Shown piece after piece: positions 1 to 8,410 of a DNA stretch of 64,000 nt. The DNA comes from an uncultured Spirochaetota bacterium. GTDB taxonomy: Bacteria; Spirochaetota; Spirochaetia; Treponematales; Treponemataceae. The position numbers and the translations under genes are program-made. Under the pieces are notes generated by a model. It was given only the letters and a program-made list of their open reading frames with translations, had not been told where the DNA came from and made no database searches. Within the stretch, counting starts at the first letter, position 1. Every line of letters begins with the position of its first letter. The stretch covers positions 1-64,000 of the forward strand of contig CALXMF010000010.1 of assembly GCA_944389415.1 (NCBI GenBank), read 5' to 3'.

Positions 1-53
1 TATTTAACGTAGCATGATGGATATGTGGCTTTTTTCAGAATCAAAATTGCGAA

Positions 54-980
54 CTAAATTTGACACAATCTATTTTTCTTTACAAGCAGTTCTATTTTAT
101 CCCTATAATTACTCTGAAGAAGATTTTCCAAGTTTTTCTGCGCTATCTCTAAATCATTTTTTACTGTTTCACCACAACCAAAGCAATCTATAATACTTTC
201 TCTTTCTGAATCACTAAAATCATCTCTATTAATGAATTTATTTTTTAATTCATCTCTCAAATCGTCTGTCTTGATAGGAGGAATCCTGTCTCTCTCTTCT
301 CTTTTTAACTGTTCACACTTTCTTGCATAAGAATCCATTATATTTTCAATATGTTTAAAAAGATGTAAACCAAGAGGAAATACCCATGTTTCATCTGGAG
401 TTCTTGACTCGAGCAATCCATTCAGATAAGAAGAATCAAAGACCTTAACATTTTTAAATTCAGAAAATGCACGTTTTTTATTATCGAATGTGATAGTTTC
501 CTTTTGTTTTTCTCCCATCTCATATTCAATTAGAACATTAACGTCTTTGTTATCAGATTTATAAATATTAGGAAGAATTTTTTTCTCTTGATTTCCACCA
601 ACAACCTCATTCAGAATTCTAAAGTAACTACTCTTCCCAGAACCATTTAAACCATATAAAACGGTAACATCTTTAGAAAATTTTATCGTTTGATTTTCAC
701 ATAATGCATTGACCCCGCACTTATGTGTTAATTTTTTGAAAATCAATTTTTCATCAGATAAACTATCTGCTGTGGGTTGGGGTGAACCTTCTGCTATAGA
801 ATGTGTTACTTGTTTTGTTATAGATGCTCCGTTCACTAAACATTCAAAAATTTCATTTTGTCGTTCTTCACTAATTGCACCGTTAGTCTCTATCGATTCT
901 TCTATAAGAACTTTTAACCATTCCGGTTTTCCCTCAGAATATTCCAATAAATAATCTTTTGCATGTGTTTTTTTGTTCAT
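54..980 (-). CDS. RloC/AAA_13-like ATPase, lacks C-terminal half
   Basis: This 308-residue protein carries a Walker A loop, YGLNGSGKSSYFRIL, about residue 110, then the short strand-rich stretch and VFDSSYLN segment typical of the AAA_13/RloC kind of ABC-like ATPase, and stops where the coiled-coil arm begins. There is no ABC signature or Walker B, so as written it could not make a normal ATP site alone; family members are usually 700 residues or more. The ATG at 980 is preceded by GGGAGG at a slightly long distance; a TTG start seven codons earlier is possible. It is the last gene seen of the type I restriction-modification operon, 25 bp after hsdS. RloC-type proteins often sit in such loci as back-up anticodon nucleases (family knowledge). 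A -1 shift near the stop would add only about 17 residues before another stop, so this is a truncated gene or a short form. The function as a nuclease is not supported. Confidence 0.7.
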   Translation of the reverse strand: MNKKTHAKDYLLEYSEGKPEWLKVLIEESIETNGAISEERQNEIFECLVNGASITKQVTHSIAEGSPQPTADSLSDEKLIFKKLTHKCGVNALCENQTIKFSKDVTVLYGLNGSGKSSYFRILNEVVGGNQEKKILPNIYKSDNKDVNVLIEYEMGEKQKETITFDNKKRAFSEFKNVKVFDSSYLNGLLESRTPDETWVFPLGLHLFKHIENIMDSYARKCEQLKREERDRIPPIKTDDLRDELKNKFINRDDFSDSERESIIDCFGCGETVKNDLEIAQKNLENLLQSNYRDKIELLVKKNRLCQI

Positions 981-1005
981 GATATAACTTCTTCCTCCCA
1001 ATTTT

Positions 1006-2127
1006 CTACATATTTTCCAGGCTGCCTTTTATGAGTATGGGGCAGACGGTTTTGATTTTTGTTTTTAATTCCGCGACGATGCGGCGACGTTCTGTATAGC
1101 ACTTATACATATTGACAATACTCTGTTGGACTTCAAGGGACGGCAGGGGAATTTGTACATCGCACATATCTTCGTAAGTAAACACTTCACGTGCAGATCC
1201 CCATGAATGATACCGGGCATAACGGTCAAACTCTGCACGATGTAAAAAAAGAGCTAAAAATTCTAAATTCAGTTTAGTTGAATCTTTGGACTTTATCACT
1301 TTATCTACAGAAGAGACAACGACGGGATAATCATAATCATTATAAGCAAAAGCTAGACACTTTTCATTTCCGGTCGTCTGTACAAAAGCTAAATGAGAAG
1401 GTTCAACAATTAAATAATTTCCGAGTTCTTCTTTATTTACTTTTGCATTGGTTAAATTAAATTCTTTTCTAACAGAAATACTTCTCACTTCTTTAATCTT
1501 GTTATTTGAATTTTTTCTACAAACTTCTTCAATATAGGGGCCAATTCTTTCACTTGTATTCTTTTTCCGTAGATCCTCTATAAACCCGTCGCAGACAATT
1601 TTCAGGTCTTCCAGTCCCTGTTCGTAAGCGGCAAGATTGGCTTTTAAGGCATTATACACGGCAACGGCTTTTTGCTGGGCGGCAAGCGGCGGCAGAGGAA
1701 TTAAAACAAAACACATATTTTCCCAATTAAAGAATTCTGTCGCACTTCCCCATGAATCCCAACGACAATATCTATCAAATTCATCTCTATTAAAAAACAT
1801 GAAAAGATATTCCGGAATTATTTTTGTTTTTTCCTTTATATGAAACACAACATAATCCTCTGTAACAATAAAATCTTTTCCGGTATCATTGTACCCTAGA
1901 CCTATCTTTTCACCCATTCGAGTAGTACGACGATTAAATACAAAATAATTTGGTTTTACAACTTGAAAATTTTCCAACGACCTATCTGTTATATCAGCTT
2001 TTGTCAGCATTACTTCTTTTGTATTTGAAATTCCCCGTACATCATCAACGGTGTATTTTCCTTCGGTATTTCTGTCGTCACAAAGTTCAATCAAATCGCC
2101 CAGCCGGTATATTTTTGCCGCTTTCAT
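1006..2127 (-). CDS. hsdS: Type I restriction-modification specificity subunit HsdS
   Basis: The 373-residue protein is the DNA-recognition subunit that joins the HsdM methylase and directs it, and HsdR, to a bipartite site. It has two target-recognition halves, each ending in the same kind of segment: FDRYCRWDSWGSATEFF followed by IPLPPLAAQQ, and FDRYARYHSWGSAREVF followed by IPLPSLEVQQ. These start the conserved helices that separate the half-sites. The start chosen is the ATG at 2127, which has AAGAGGA seven bases upstream and follows the AlbA_2 gene by ten bases; the longer open frame upstream lies inside that gene. The size and twofold repeat fit the family. The recognition sequence cannot be read from the protein. 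Confidence 0.93.
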   Translation of the reverse strand: MKAAKIYRLGDLIELCDDRNTEGKYTVDDVRGISNTKEVMLTKADITDRSLENFQVVKPNYFVFNRRTTRMGEKIGLGYNDTGKDFIVTEDYVVFHIKEKTKIIPEYLFMFFNRDEFDRYCRWDSWGSATEFFNWENMCFVLIPLPPLAAQQKAVAVYNALKANLAAYEQGLEDLKIVCDGFIEDLRKKNTSERIGPYIEEVCRKNSNNKIKEVRSISVRKEFNLTNAKVNKEELGNYLIVEPSHLAFVQTTGNEKCLAFAYNDYDYPVVVSSVDKVIKSKDSTKLNLEFLALFLHRAEFDRYARYHSWGSAREVFTYEDMCDVQIPLPSLEVQQSIVNMYKCYTERRRIVAELKTKIKTVCPILIKGSLENM

Positions 2128-2137
2128 TTCTGTCCTC

Positions 2138-3556
2138 TTACTGATTATCCCAATCCAGAATCTGCCAGTAACCGTTTTTGTTTGCCCCGATTCTTTTAAT
2201 AAAGCCATTCTGTTTTAGAAAGGCAATGTTATTATGCACAGCAGTTTCACCGATACCAAGCTGCTCGCCCACCTGCACAAGGGTAACAGCGGGATTTGCT
2301 TTTATCAGTTCCATTATTTTTTTCTGTGTGGCGTTCAGTGATTTATCCCTCACTTTATCCCTCACTTTATCCCTCACTTTATCCCTCATATGTGCGGGAT
2401 TCAGTTCGCAAAGAATGCCGGAACCATTCGCCGCCGCACCTTCTTTGGTAAAATCAATCTCAAAAGCAAAGGGAATTGTTACCCGGATAAAACCGTCCAG
2501 AAATTCAAAAGCATCTCTGCCGTAACGGTTCACCACAAGCGGAACACCGTACCCGGTCTGTTCCATTAAATCAAGGCGGATAAAAAGGCGGGCAAGTTCT
2601 TCGTTGACAGGTTTGGAAACACCCTTAAAAAAATCTTCTCTTGATAAATTTACCGGCAAACCGCCGGTAGAAATAATTTCCATACGGTCTGTAAAAACAT
2701 ATATGGCTGGAGGTGTTCCGTCAGCCCAACAGTTATGCAGACACGCATTAAACCACGCTTCTCGAAAAGCGTCTTTATCAAAAAGGTATCGGTCATGGCG
2801 GACGCCGTTACGAAATGAAACTTCCGTTGCGTTAAGCACTTCGGCACAATATTCAAACGCCTGCTGCATGGCGACAATCAGACACTTATTGCCATATTCG
2901 TTTCGCTGCAATATCCCGTCGCCTTTATCTTTTCCGGCAAAACGGACCACTTTTATCGAAACTTCATTCTGATCCGCAAGAAGCTCCGCCTGTTTGTTAT
3001 ATATATTGTCCTTTGTACGTAAATGTAAATTCTGCTCAAAAGTGGCATCATTGACGGTAAACTGCTTTTCTACCAACATGATTTTCAAATATTGGAATGT
3101 GGGATTGACTGTTTTGCCGACGATTTCTGTGATATCGGCTCTTGCCGTAAGATATTTTAAATGAGCTGCCTCTATCTGGTACTCCGTCATCGCACGCGCT
3201 GTTGTACCCACACGCAAAAAGAAGCCCTGAGCGCTCCTGCCATATTTTTTTATGTAATATAGTGCAGAACCTTTTGTTACCTGAACTTTAACGATATGTT
3301 TTCCGTCGATATATTCTGATCCCAGAATGATATTTTCCGACGCGTCAGGCAATATTTGATTATCGATTATGTCCGCTATTTTACGCAGTGTTCCGTCCAG
3401 GTCCGATACACCGCAAATAGAACCATCATCTTCTATACCGATATATATGGTACCGCCGTCGGTATTTAAAAAAGCAACAATTTCTTTTGGTACAGAGTCG
3501 CAGAATTGCCGCTTGAGCTCTGTTATTTCTGATTCGTTGTAAACTCTCTTATTCAT
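2138..3556 (-). CDS. Schlafen AlbA_2-domain protein with C-terminal winged helix
   Basis: A 472-residue protein with an N-terminal AlbA_2 (Schlafen-like) domain, residues about 5-130, seen in ESEITELKRQF, EIVAFLNTDGGTIYIGIEDDG and the RVGTTARAM segment. A middle region is like the C-terminal ATPase-type part of so-called RecG-like putative regulators (REAWFNACLHNCW, STGGLPVNLSREDFF, TGYGVPLVVNRYG). A winged helix-turn-helix near the end (VTLVQVGEQLGIGETAVHNNI) suggests DNA binding. A run of four RDK(V) units joins the last two parts. The ATG at 3556 overlaps the end of hsdM, so translation is probably coupled. Genes of this family are frequent passengers between hsdM and hsdS; their job there is not established, with regulation or an accessory defence role both possible. 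Confidence 0.85.
   Translation of the reverse strand: MNKRVYNESEITELKRQFCDSVPKEIVAFLNTDGGTIYIGIEDDGSICGVSDLDGTLRKIADIIDNQILPDASENIILGSEYIDGKHIVKVQVTKGSALYYIKKYGRSAQGFFLRVGTTARAMTEYQIEAAHLKYLTARADITEIVGKTVNPTFQYLKIMLVEKQFTVNDATFEQNLHLRTKDNIYNKQAELLADQNEVSIKVVRFAGKDKGDGILQRNEYGNKCLIVAMQQAFEYCAEVLNATEVSFRNGVRHDRYLFDKDAFREAWFNACLHNCWADGTPPAIYVFTDRMEIISTGGLPVNLSREDFFKGVSKPVNEELARLFIRLDLMEQTGYGVPLVVNRYGRDAFEFLDGFIRVTIPFAFEIDFTKEGAAANGSGILCELNPAHMRDKVRDKVRDKVRDKSLNATQKKIMELIKANPAVTLVQVGEQLGIGETAVHNNIAFLKQNGFIKRIGANKNGYWQILDWDNQ
2342..2389. repeat. Four tandem 12-bp units inside the AlbA_2 gene
   Basis: The unit TTTATCCCTCAC is repeated four times with one change in the last copy. Read on the minus strand each unit encodes RDKV, giving a charged hinge between the ATPase-like part and the winged helix. 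As the unit is a multiple of three, gain or loss of copies would change hinge length without breaking the frame. Confidence 0.95.
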
Positions 3557-5189
3557 CCCGCTGATTCCGCTCTGTCTGCTGCAAGATGTCAAAACCTATT
3601 CCTCTAAAGGCTTTTTGCAGCATAGTCCGGCTCTCTTCCTCACGGCGCAAAAGGTCCGCCATTTCTTTCTGGATTCGCGCCATTTCTTCAGGATAATTAA
3701 TATCCAGATCCCGGTCTACAAATTCGATATATTTTGAAGGAACAAGCGTAAAATTTTTCTCTTCTATTTCCTGTATCCCCACACCGCGATACAGTTCAGG
3801 CACGGCGTAGTTTTTGCCGTCTGTTCCGACACTCTGCCAGGTATGATAAATCTCCGCAGCTTTCTGAATCTGCGGAGCTGTAAGCAGCACTTTTTTCTTA
3901 TTTTCGTTTTTAACAGGGGTTTCTCTCCAGGTGCGCAAGTCCATAAAAAGGATTTCACCTTCCCGGTTCCGCAGCTGCCGGTTGTGATAAGCGCCTCCTC
4001 TTTTATTATTGTTTAATATCCAGACTGTTACACTGATATCGGTGGTGATAAAAAGTTCCCGTGGCAAAACGATAATGGCCTCTATTTTATCATTCTGAAT
4101 CAGCTTTTTGCGGATTTCAAAAGCGTCGGTGTCGCCTAAAGCGCCGTTCGCCAGAAGAAAGCCTGCCACTCCGTTTTGTTTTTTCAGATGATACAGCATA
4201 TGCAGAATCCACGCATAGTTGGCGTTGCTTTCTGGAGGAACGGCGTACTCTGTCCAGCGGGCATCGCTTTTCAGATTATCATTCCACCAGCCTTTCAGAT
4301 TAAAAGGCGGATTCGCCATAATATAATCAAAGTATAATCCCCTGTGCAGATCATTCAAAAACGTTGAGTCACTGTTTTCTCCCAAATGGTGACTGATACC
4401 ACGCAGCGCAAGATTCATTTTGGCAAGGCGCCAGGTAGCGGCTTCTTTTTCCTGCCCGAACACATTTATCGCGCTGATATTTCCCTGCCGGGCTTTTACC
4501 AGTTCCGCGCTCTGAATAAACATTCCGCCGGAACCGCAGCAGGGGTCATACAGTGTTCCGTCAAACGGTTCTATCAGGGCGGCAATGAGCTGAACCACAT
4601 CATGGGGCGTATAAAATTCGCCTTCTTCTTTTGTGGCGTTCACCGCGAATTCTTTTAAAAAGTATTCATACACACGCCCGATTAAATCTTTTTCCTGCCC
4701 AAAAGTCCGGTGACTGATTTTATTCACTTCGTCCACAATTTTTTTTATATCGTTGGAGGCAAGATTTCTCTGGGTAAACGTACCTTCTACAAAACAGCCT
4801 TTCAGCTGATCGGAATGAGAGGCGATACTGTGCAAAGCCGTATCAAGGGCGACATTTAACTGCGGCGCCGGGGTATTGATAATTGTTGACCAGCGGGCTT
4901 CTAGCTCCAGATTATAGGTTCCGTCGGTAAAGGTGGCGTCGTCAAAAAACGCTGCCTGAATCTGAGGGTCATCGGGATTCAGTCCCTGAGCCTGTATGTC
5001 GCTGCGCAGTTTTTCTATACCGTCTTCGTATTTTTCGCCGATAAACCGCAAAAAGACGAGGGTCAGCATCATATCACGTTTTTCAAAAAAAGAACCGGAG
5101 TTGCGTGCCTGCCGCAGAATGTCCCGGCACTTAAAAAGTATTGTATCCAGGTTAAGTGTTTCTGTTTCCTGCTTTTTTGCTTTTGCCAT
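3549..5189 (-). CDS. hsdM: Type I restriction-modification methylase subunit HsdM
   Basis: The 546-residue protein is an N6-adenine DNA methyltransferase of the HsdM family. An N-terminal helical HsdM_N domain (LDTILFKCRDILR, LVFLRFIGEKYED) is followed by the catalytic fold: FYTPHDVVQLIAALI, the SAM-binding motif YDPCCGSGGMF, and the catalytic motif MANPPFN. Length is normal. The ATG at 5189 has AAGG upstream at a suitable distance and begins MAKAKKQE; an extension of fifteen codons is possible but has no site. It is the first gene of the operon and overlaps the next gene by eight bases. HsdR, needed for cleavage, is not in this window; it may lie past the left edge. With HsdS it would still act as a methylase. 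Confidence 0.95.
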   Translation of the reverse strand: MAKAKKQETETLNLDTILFKCRDILRQARNSGSFFEKRDMMLTLVFLRFIGEKYEDGIEKLRSDIQAQGLNPDDPQIQAAFFDDATFTDGTYNLELEARWSTIINTPAPQLNVALDTALHSIASHSDQLKGCFVEGTFTQRNLASNDIKKIVDEVNKISHRTFGQEKDLIGRVYEYFLKEFAVNATKEEGEFYTPHDVVQLIAALIEPFDGTLYDPCCGSGGMFIQSAELVKARQGNISAINVFGQEKEAATWRLAKMNLALRGISHHLGENSDSTFLNDLHRGLYFDYIMANPPFNLKGWWNDNLKSDARWTEYAVPPESNANYAWILHMLYHLKKQNGVAGFLLANGALGDTDAFEIRKKLIQNDKIEAIIVLPRELFITTDISVTVWILNNNKRGGAYHNRQLRNREGEILFMDLRTWRETPVKNENKKKVLLTAPQIQKAAEIYHTWQSVGTDGKNYAVPELYRGVGIQEIEEKNFTLVPSKYIEFVDRDLDINYPEEMARIQKEMADLLRREEESRTMLQKAFRGIGFDILQQTERNQRDE

Positions 5190-5544
5190 AGTATACACTA
5201 CCTTACTATATTTTCCGTTTTTATTCGCCATCAAATGGTCTGTTTGTGAGAAAGTATTATAAGAATCATATTCTCATTTTGCTCTTTCTTACCACAGTAT
5301 ACCATGTGTTTTGACTAAATACCAATCATCACACAAAAACATTAAGAGAAAACCGATAGAAAGCAGCAGAATATTTTTAATAGATTATGGAAAAAGAATC
5401 GTACCCGAAAACGAGCGGCAGTCTGAAATAAAGCCGTCGGAAGAAAGCAGAGCGCTGTACATAAGCGGCAGATACCGTATCCGCCGGCTTATATACACCT
5501 TATATGTGATATCATAATATAGAAGGAAACAGGCTGCCGAAAAT
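5190..5544. other. Gene-free stretch between manA and hsdM
   Basis: No supportable gene lies here. It holds the putative hsdM promoter, a 13-bp perfect palindrome AGAATCATATTCT at 5262-5274 between promoter and gene that could be an operator, and an imperfect hairpin at 5461-5492 without a T-run. Short open frames here have no ribosome site or recognisable sequence. Confidence 0.6.
5296..5325 (-). promoter_or_regulatory. Putative promoter of the hsdM operon
   Basis: On the minus strand TTGGTA (5325-5320) is followed after 18 bp by TATACT (5301-5296). It lies about 107 bp before the hsdM start, with the palindrome at 5262-5274 in the leader. This is a consensus match only. Confidence 0.5.
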
Positions 5545-6336
5545 TTAAGGAAGGCAAATACACAGCGCTGATATACCATCATCAATGCGGACTGTTTCAC
5601 CGCCGCGGCAGAAGAAGGTATCCTCGGCACAGGCATCGACAGATTCAGTATTGCAGTGCAGCTTGCCGCTGCCATCCAGCACAAACAGAACAAAATCGTT
5701 TTTATCAGTCAATTCGCCGCCGGAAACAGTACGCAGCGCAAAATACGGGCACTCAAAAGCCCCGGAAAACGCAGAAACAAGCGGAGACGGCGCGCCGTAG
5801 CTGATAACCTGTAATCCCTGTGTAATATGCATCTCACGCTGTCTGCCCCAATCGTACAGCCGATAGGTAATATCGCTTGATTCCTGAACCTCAAGCAGAC
5901 GGATACCGCCGCCGAGCGCGTGAACAGTTCCAGCGGCAATATACACAAAATCACCGCGCCTCACCGGCTGGCGTTTTAAGCAGGTCTCAAAATTGCCGTT
6001 TTTTAGGGCTGCAGCAAGTTGTTCTTTTGAAAAGTCTTTTTCAAGTCCGCAGTAAATCGCCGCGTCCTCAGACGCATCAAGGATATACCAACATTCTGTT
6101 TTTCCCCGGGAATTTTCATGCGCACGCGCGTACTCATCATCAGGATGCACCTGCACAGAAAGCGTATCATTTGCCTGAATGAGCTTGATAAGCAGCGGGT
6201 ATTCAGGAGCGACAGCACTAAGCGGTTGTCCGCCGCCGGCAGATAAAGCCTGAGACTGCCCATGCGGATGAACAGATACAAGCCACCGCTCGTATCCCCA
6301 TATTTTTTCAGATATAAAAGGGTCTAACTTAAACAT
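5545..6336 (-). CDS. manA: Mannose-6-phosphate isomerase, class I
   Basis: The 263-residue cupin-type enzyme interconverts mannose 6-phosphate and fructose 6-phosphate. Zinc-site motifs of the type I phosphomannose isomerase family are visible: the start KIWGYERW, LSVQVHPDDEYA, KTECWYIL, and AAGTVHALGGGIRLLEVQESS, in which His and Glu residues bind zinc. It is shorter than the E. coli enzyme (about 390) and resembles the compact bacterial form. It is the last gene of a six-gene minus-strand sugar operon, 85 bp after the binding-protein gene. Its presence says the imported sugar or a derivative enters glycolysis through a 6-phospho-aldose/ketose step, though not which sugar. Confidence 0.92.
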   Translation of the reverse strand: MFKLDPFISEKIWGYERWLVSVHPHGQSQALSAGGGQPLSAVAPEYPLLIKLIQANDTLSVQVHPDDEYARAHENSRGKTECWYILDASEDAAIYCGLEKDFSKEQLAAALKNGNFETCLKRQPVRRGDFVYIAAGTVHALGGGIRLLEVQESSDITYRLYDWGRQREMHITQGLQVISYGAPSPLVSAFSGAFECPYFALRTVSGGELTDKNDFVLFVLDGSGKLHCNTESVDACAEDTFFCRGGETVRIDDGISALCICLP

Positions 6337-6421
6337 AATTACCTCACTTAAAACATTGCGGATATAAAAAAAACTGCATACCGGAGCTGCGGAACACGGT
6401 ATGCAGTTTAATCAGTTCAGA

Positions 6422-7339
6422 TTACAGAGAATCTTTTGTGATGATATCTACACCGGTATCGACATAGTCCGGGCTCAGTGTTTCACCGGCAAGGACTTTC
6501 GCAGCGCTCTTCATACCAAGATATCCCATCTGATACGGATTCTGGCCCATGATGCACAGCAGGCTGCCGTTCTTTACCAGTGTTTTATTCATATCAGAAG
6601 CGTCTGAACCGCATCCGATAACATTGCCGCCGGCTTCAGCGACAGCGTTACCAACACCGACTGTTGAACCTTCGTTTGAACCATATACGGCAACACAGCC
6701 CTGTGCGATAAAGTTAGCTGCCATATCTTTTGCCTGAGCGGCGTCACCCTGGCTGTACTGTGTTTCCAGAACTTCAAAATCTGTTCCGGCAAACGCTTCT
6801 TTAAAGCCAGCTTCACGCAGAACGGTTGACTGAGTAGCGGCATTTACACCAACAACACCGATCATACCGCTGGTAACACCTTTCGCGTTCAATGCTGCAA
6901 GCAGTGTCTCACCAACTTTCTTTCCGCCAGCCTTGTTATCGGTCGCCAGGAACTGTTCAGCAGGATAATCAGCAGCGCTGTCAACATAGATGATTTTTAC
7001 ACCCTGTGATTCAGCTTCACGCAGCGCAGCAGTAATGGCGTCAGGACCGTTTGCCGCGATCATGATAACATTTGCGCCAGCAGCTACAGCGTTATTCACA
7101 CATTCAATCTGCTTATTATCATCTTTTACATCAGGAGCAAGCCAGGTATAGCTGATATTGCCGAGTTCTTTTGCGGCAGCTTCAGCACCTTCATTTACTT
7201 TTACCCAATGCTGATCCATCTGATCCATTGTAATCAGATATACTTTGTTAGCAGCGTTTGCATCTTTGCTTCCGCCAGCAAAGGCGATACCTGAAAACAG
7301 AGCTGTCATTAACAACACAGAACCAATAAATCTTTTCAT
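6422..7339 (-). CDS. Ribose-type sugar ABC transporter, periplasmic binding protein
   Basis: A 305-residue substrate-binding protein of the RbsB-like family. A signal peptide with a cut site near FSGIAFA|GGSK is visible, and there is no lipobox cysteine, so it is soluble in the periplasm. The mature part has the alternating fold features KVYLITMDQMDQHW, ANVIMIAANGPDAI, KIIYVDSAADYP, QGCVAVYGSNEGS and VIGCGSDAS. An AGGAG site lies seven bases before the ATG. It follows the permease gene by 53 bp and precedes manA. Which sugar it binds cannot be told from sequence alone; galactose/ribose/allose-type ligands are typical. Confidence 0.93.
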   Translation of the reverse strand: MKRFIGSVLLMTALFSGIAFAGGSKDANAANKVYLITMDQMDQHWVKVNEGAEAAAKELGNISYTWLAPDVKDDNKQIECVNNAVAAGANVIMIAANGPDAITAALREAESQGVKIIYVDSAADYPAEQFLATDNKAGGKKVGETLLAALNAKGVTSGMIGVVGVNAATQSTVLREAGFKEAFAGTDFEVLETQYSQGDAAQAKDMAANFIAQGCVAVYGSNEGSTVGVGNAVAEAGGNVIGCGSDASDMNKTLVKNGSLLCIMGQNPYQMGYLGMKSAAKVLAGETLSPDYVDTGVDIITKDSL

Positions 7340-7392
7340 CTTTATACTCCTATAATCCGCAGCTGTATTTAATTATTGCTTTGCAACTACAA

Positions 7393-8388
7393 TTATTTCT
7401 TCTTTTTTCGGGGAGGATTGTACCGGACAATAATATCAAGCAGAACCGAAACAATGACGATCACACCGATTACAATATTACGGATAGCAACAGGCGCACC
7501 GGCAAACTGCAAACCGTTTTGCAGAACACTCCAAATCGCAGCACCTACTACTGTACCAAGCAGCAGTCCCTGTCCGCCGAGTGTTGAAACACCACCGATA
7601 ACTGATGCCGCGACAGCGTACATCTCATATGAAGTACCGGCATCCATCGCACCCATACCGCTTGTCGCGCACTGAATCAATCCGACTACACAGGAACAGA
7701 ACGCGGCAACAACATACGCTTTTATTGTTGTTGAGGTAACGTTTACACCGCTGAGTTTTGCCGCTTCTATATTACTACCGATTGCGTAAATATGCCGCCC
7801 TGATTTTGTCTTGCTCAGCAGAAAGTTAAAAATCACCCAAAGAACGGCAGCAATCCAGATAGTATTATACAATCCAAGTGTTTTTCCGTAATAAAAGAAA
7901 TCACGGAATCCCTGCGCTGCTTCGCCGATACTGTTTGTGTTATAGTTATTATTGGCGATTTGCGCAATACCTCGGCCAATAGTCATAGTACCAAGGGTCG
8001 CAATAAACGGCGGCAGTTTACAGCCCGCAACAAGAATACCGTTAAGAAAACCAATAGCGACACAGCAGATAATTGCGACCAGCACGGCAATCCATGGTGA
8101 TACGGCCTTTGTCATCAGGGTGGCGCTGATCATGGTCGCCATACCGACAACAGAACCAATAGACAAATCAATATTGCCCGTAATCAGAACATATGACTGA
8201 CCAATACCAATAAGCAGAATCGGTGCGATCTGACGCAGCAGATTGCTGATATTCCGTGAAGAAAAGAATGTGGGATTGATAATACCGAACGCGATACACA
8301 GTACAATAAGTCCGGCTGTTACTGTTAATACCTGTCCCAGACCGCGTACTTCACGAACCTTCTGGGCAAGACCTGTTTTATTACTCAT
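7393..8388 (-). CDS. Ribose-type sugar ABC transporter permease
   Basis: A 331-residue integral membrane protein of the RbsC/BPD_transp_2 family with eight or more hydrophobic segments and the conserved NISNLLRQIAPI, GNIDLSIGSVVGM and GSNIEAAKLSGVNV motifs. It forms the channel of the importer with the ATPase encoded 22 bp upstream and the binding protein encoded downstream. The C-terminus is strongly basic (RYNPPRKKKK), facing the cytoplasm. No paralogous second permease is present, so the channel is probably a homodimer as in ribose transporters. Confidence 0.93.
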   Translation of the reverse strand: MSNKTGLAQKVREVRGLGQVLTVTAGLIVLCIAFGIINPTFFSSRNISNLLRQIAPILLIGIGQSYVLITGNIDLSIGSVVGMATMISATLMTKAVSPWIAVLVAIICCVAIGFLNGILVAGCKLPPFIATLGTMTIGRGIAQIANNNYNTNSIGEAAQGFRDFFYYGKTLGLYNTIWIAAVLWVIFNFLLSKTKSGRHIYAIGSNIEAAKLSGVNVTSTTIKAYVVAAFCSCVVGLIQCATSGMGAMDAGTSYEMYAVAASVIGGVSTLGGQGLLLGTVVGAAIWSVLQNGLQFAGAPVAIRNIVIGVIVIVSVLLDIIVRYNPPRKKKK

Positions 8389-8410
8389 AATTTCTCCTTT
8401 CTCGTAAGCA

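Noticed and set aside
4-53. A frame continuing the truncated ATPase after a -1 shift
   Set aside because: It adds only about 17 residues before another stop, far short of the missing domain, so it does not restore a full protein.
2342-2389. Phase-variable on/off switching by the 12-bp repeats
   Set aside because: The unit is a multiple of three, so copy changes cannot shift the frame; only linker length would vary.
4386-4658. Plus-strand frame antisense to hsdM
   Set aside because: It mirrors the codon pattern of hsdM, has no ribosome site and no recognisable protein.
5461-5492. Hairpin as terminator of the sugar operon
   Set aside because: The stem is imperfect and neither side carries a run of T.
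1-5545. An hsdR gene completing the restriction system
   Set aside because: No helicase motifs or large enough frame; if present it is past the left edge.
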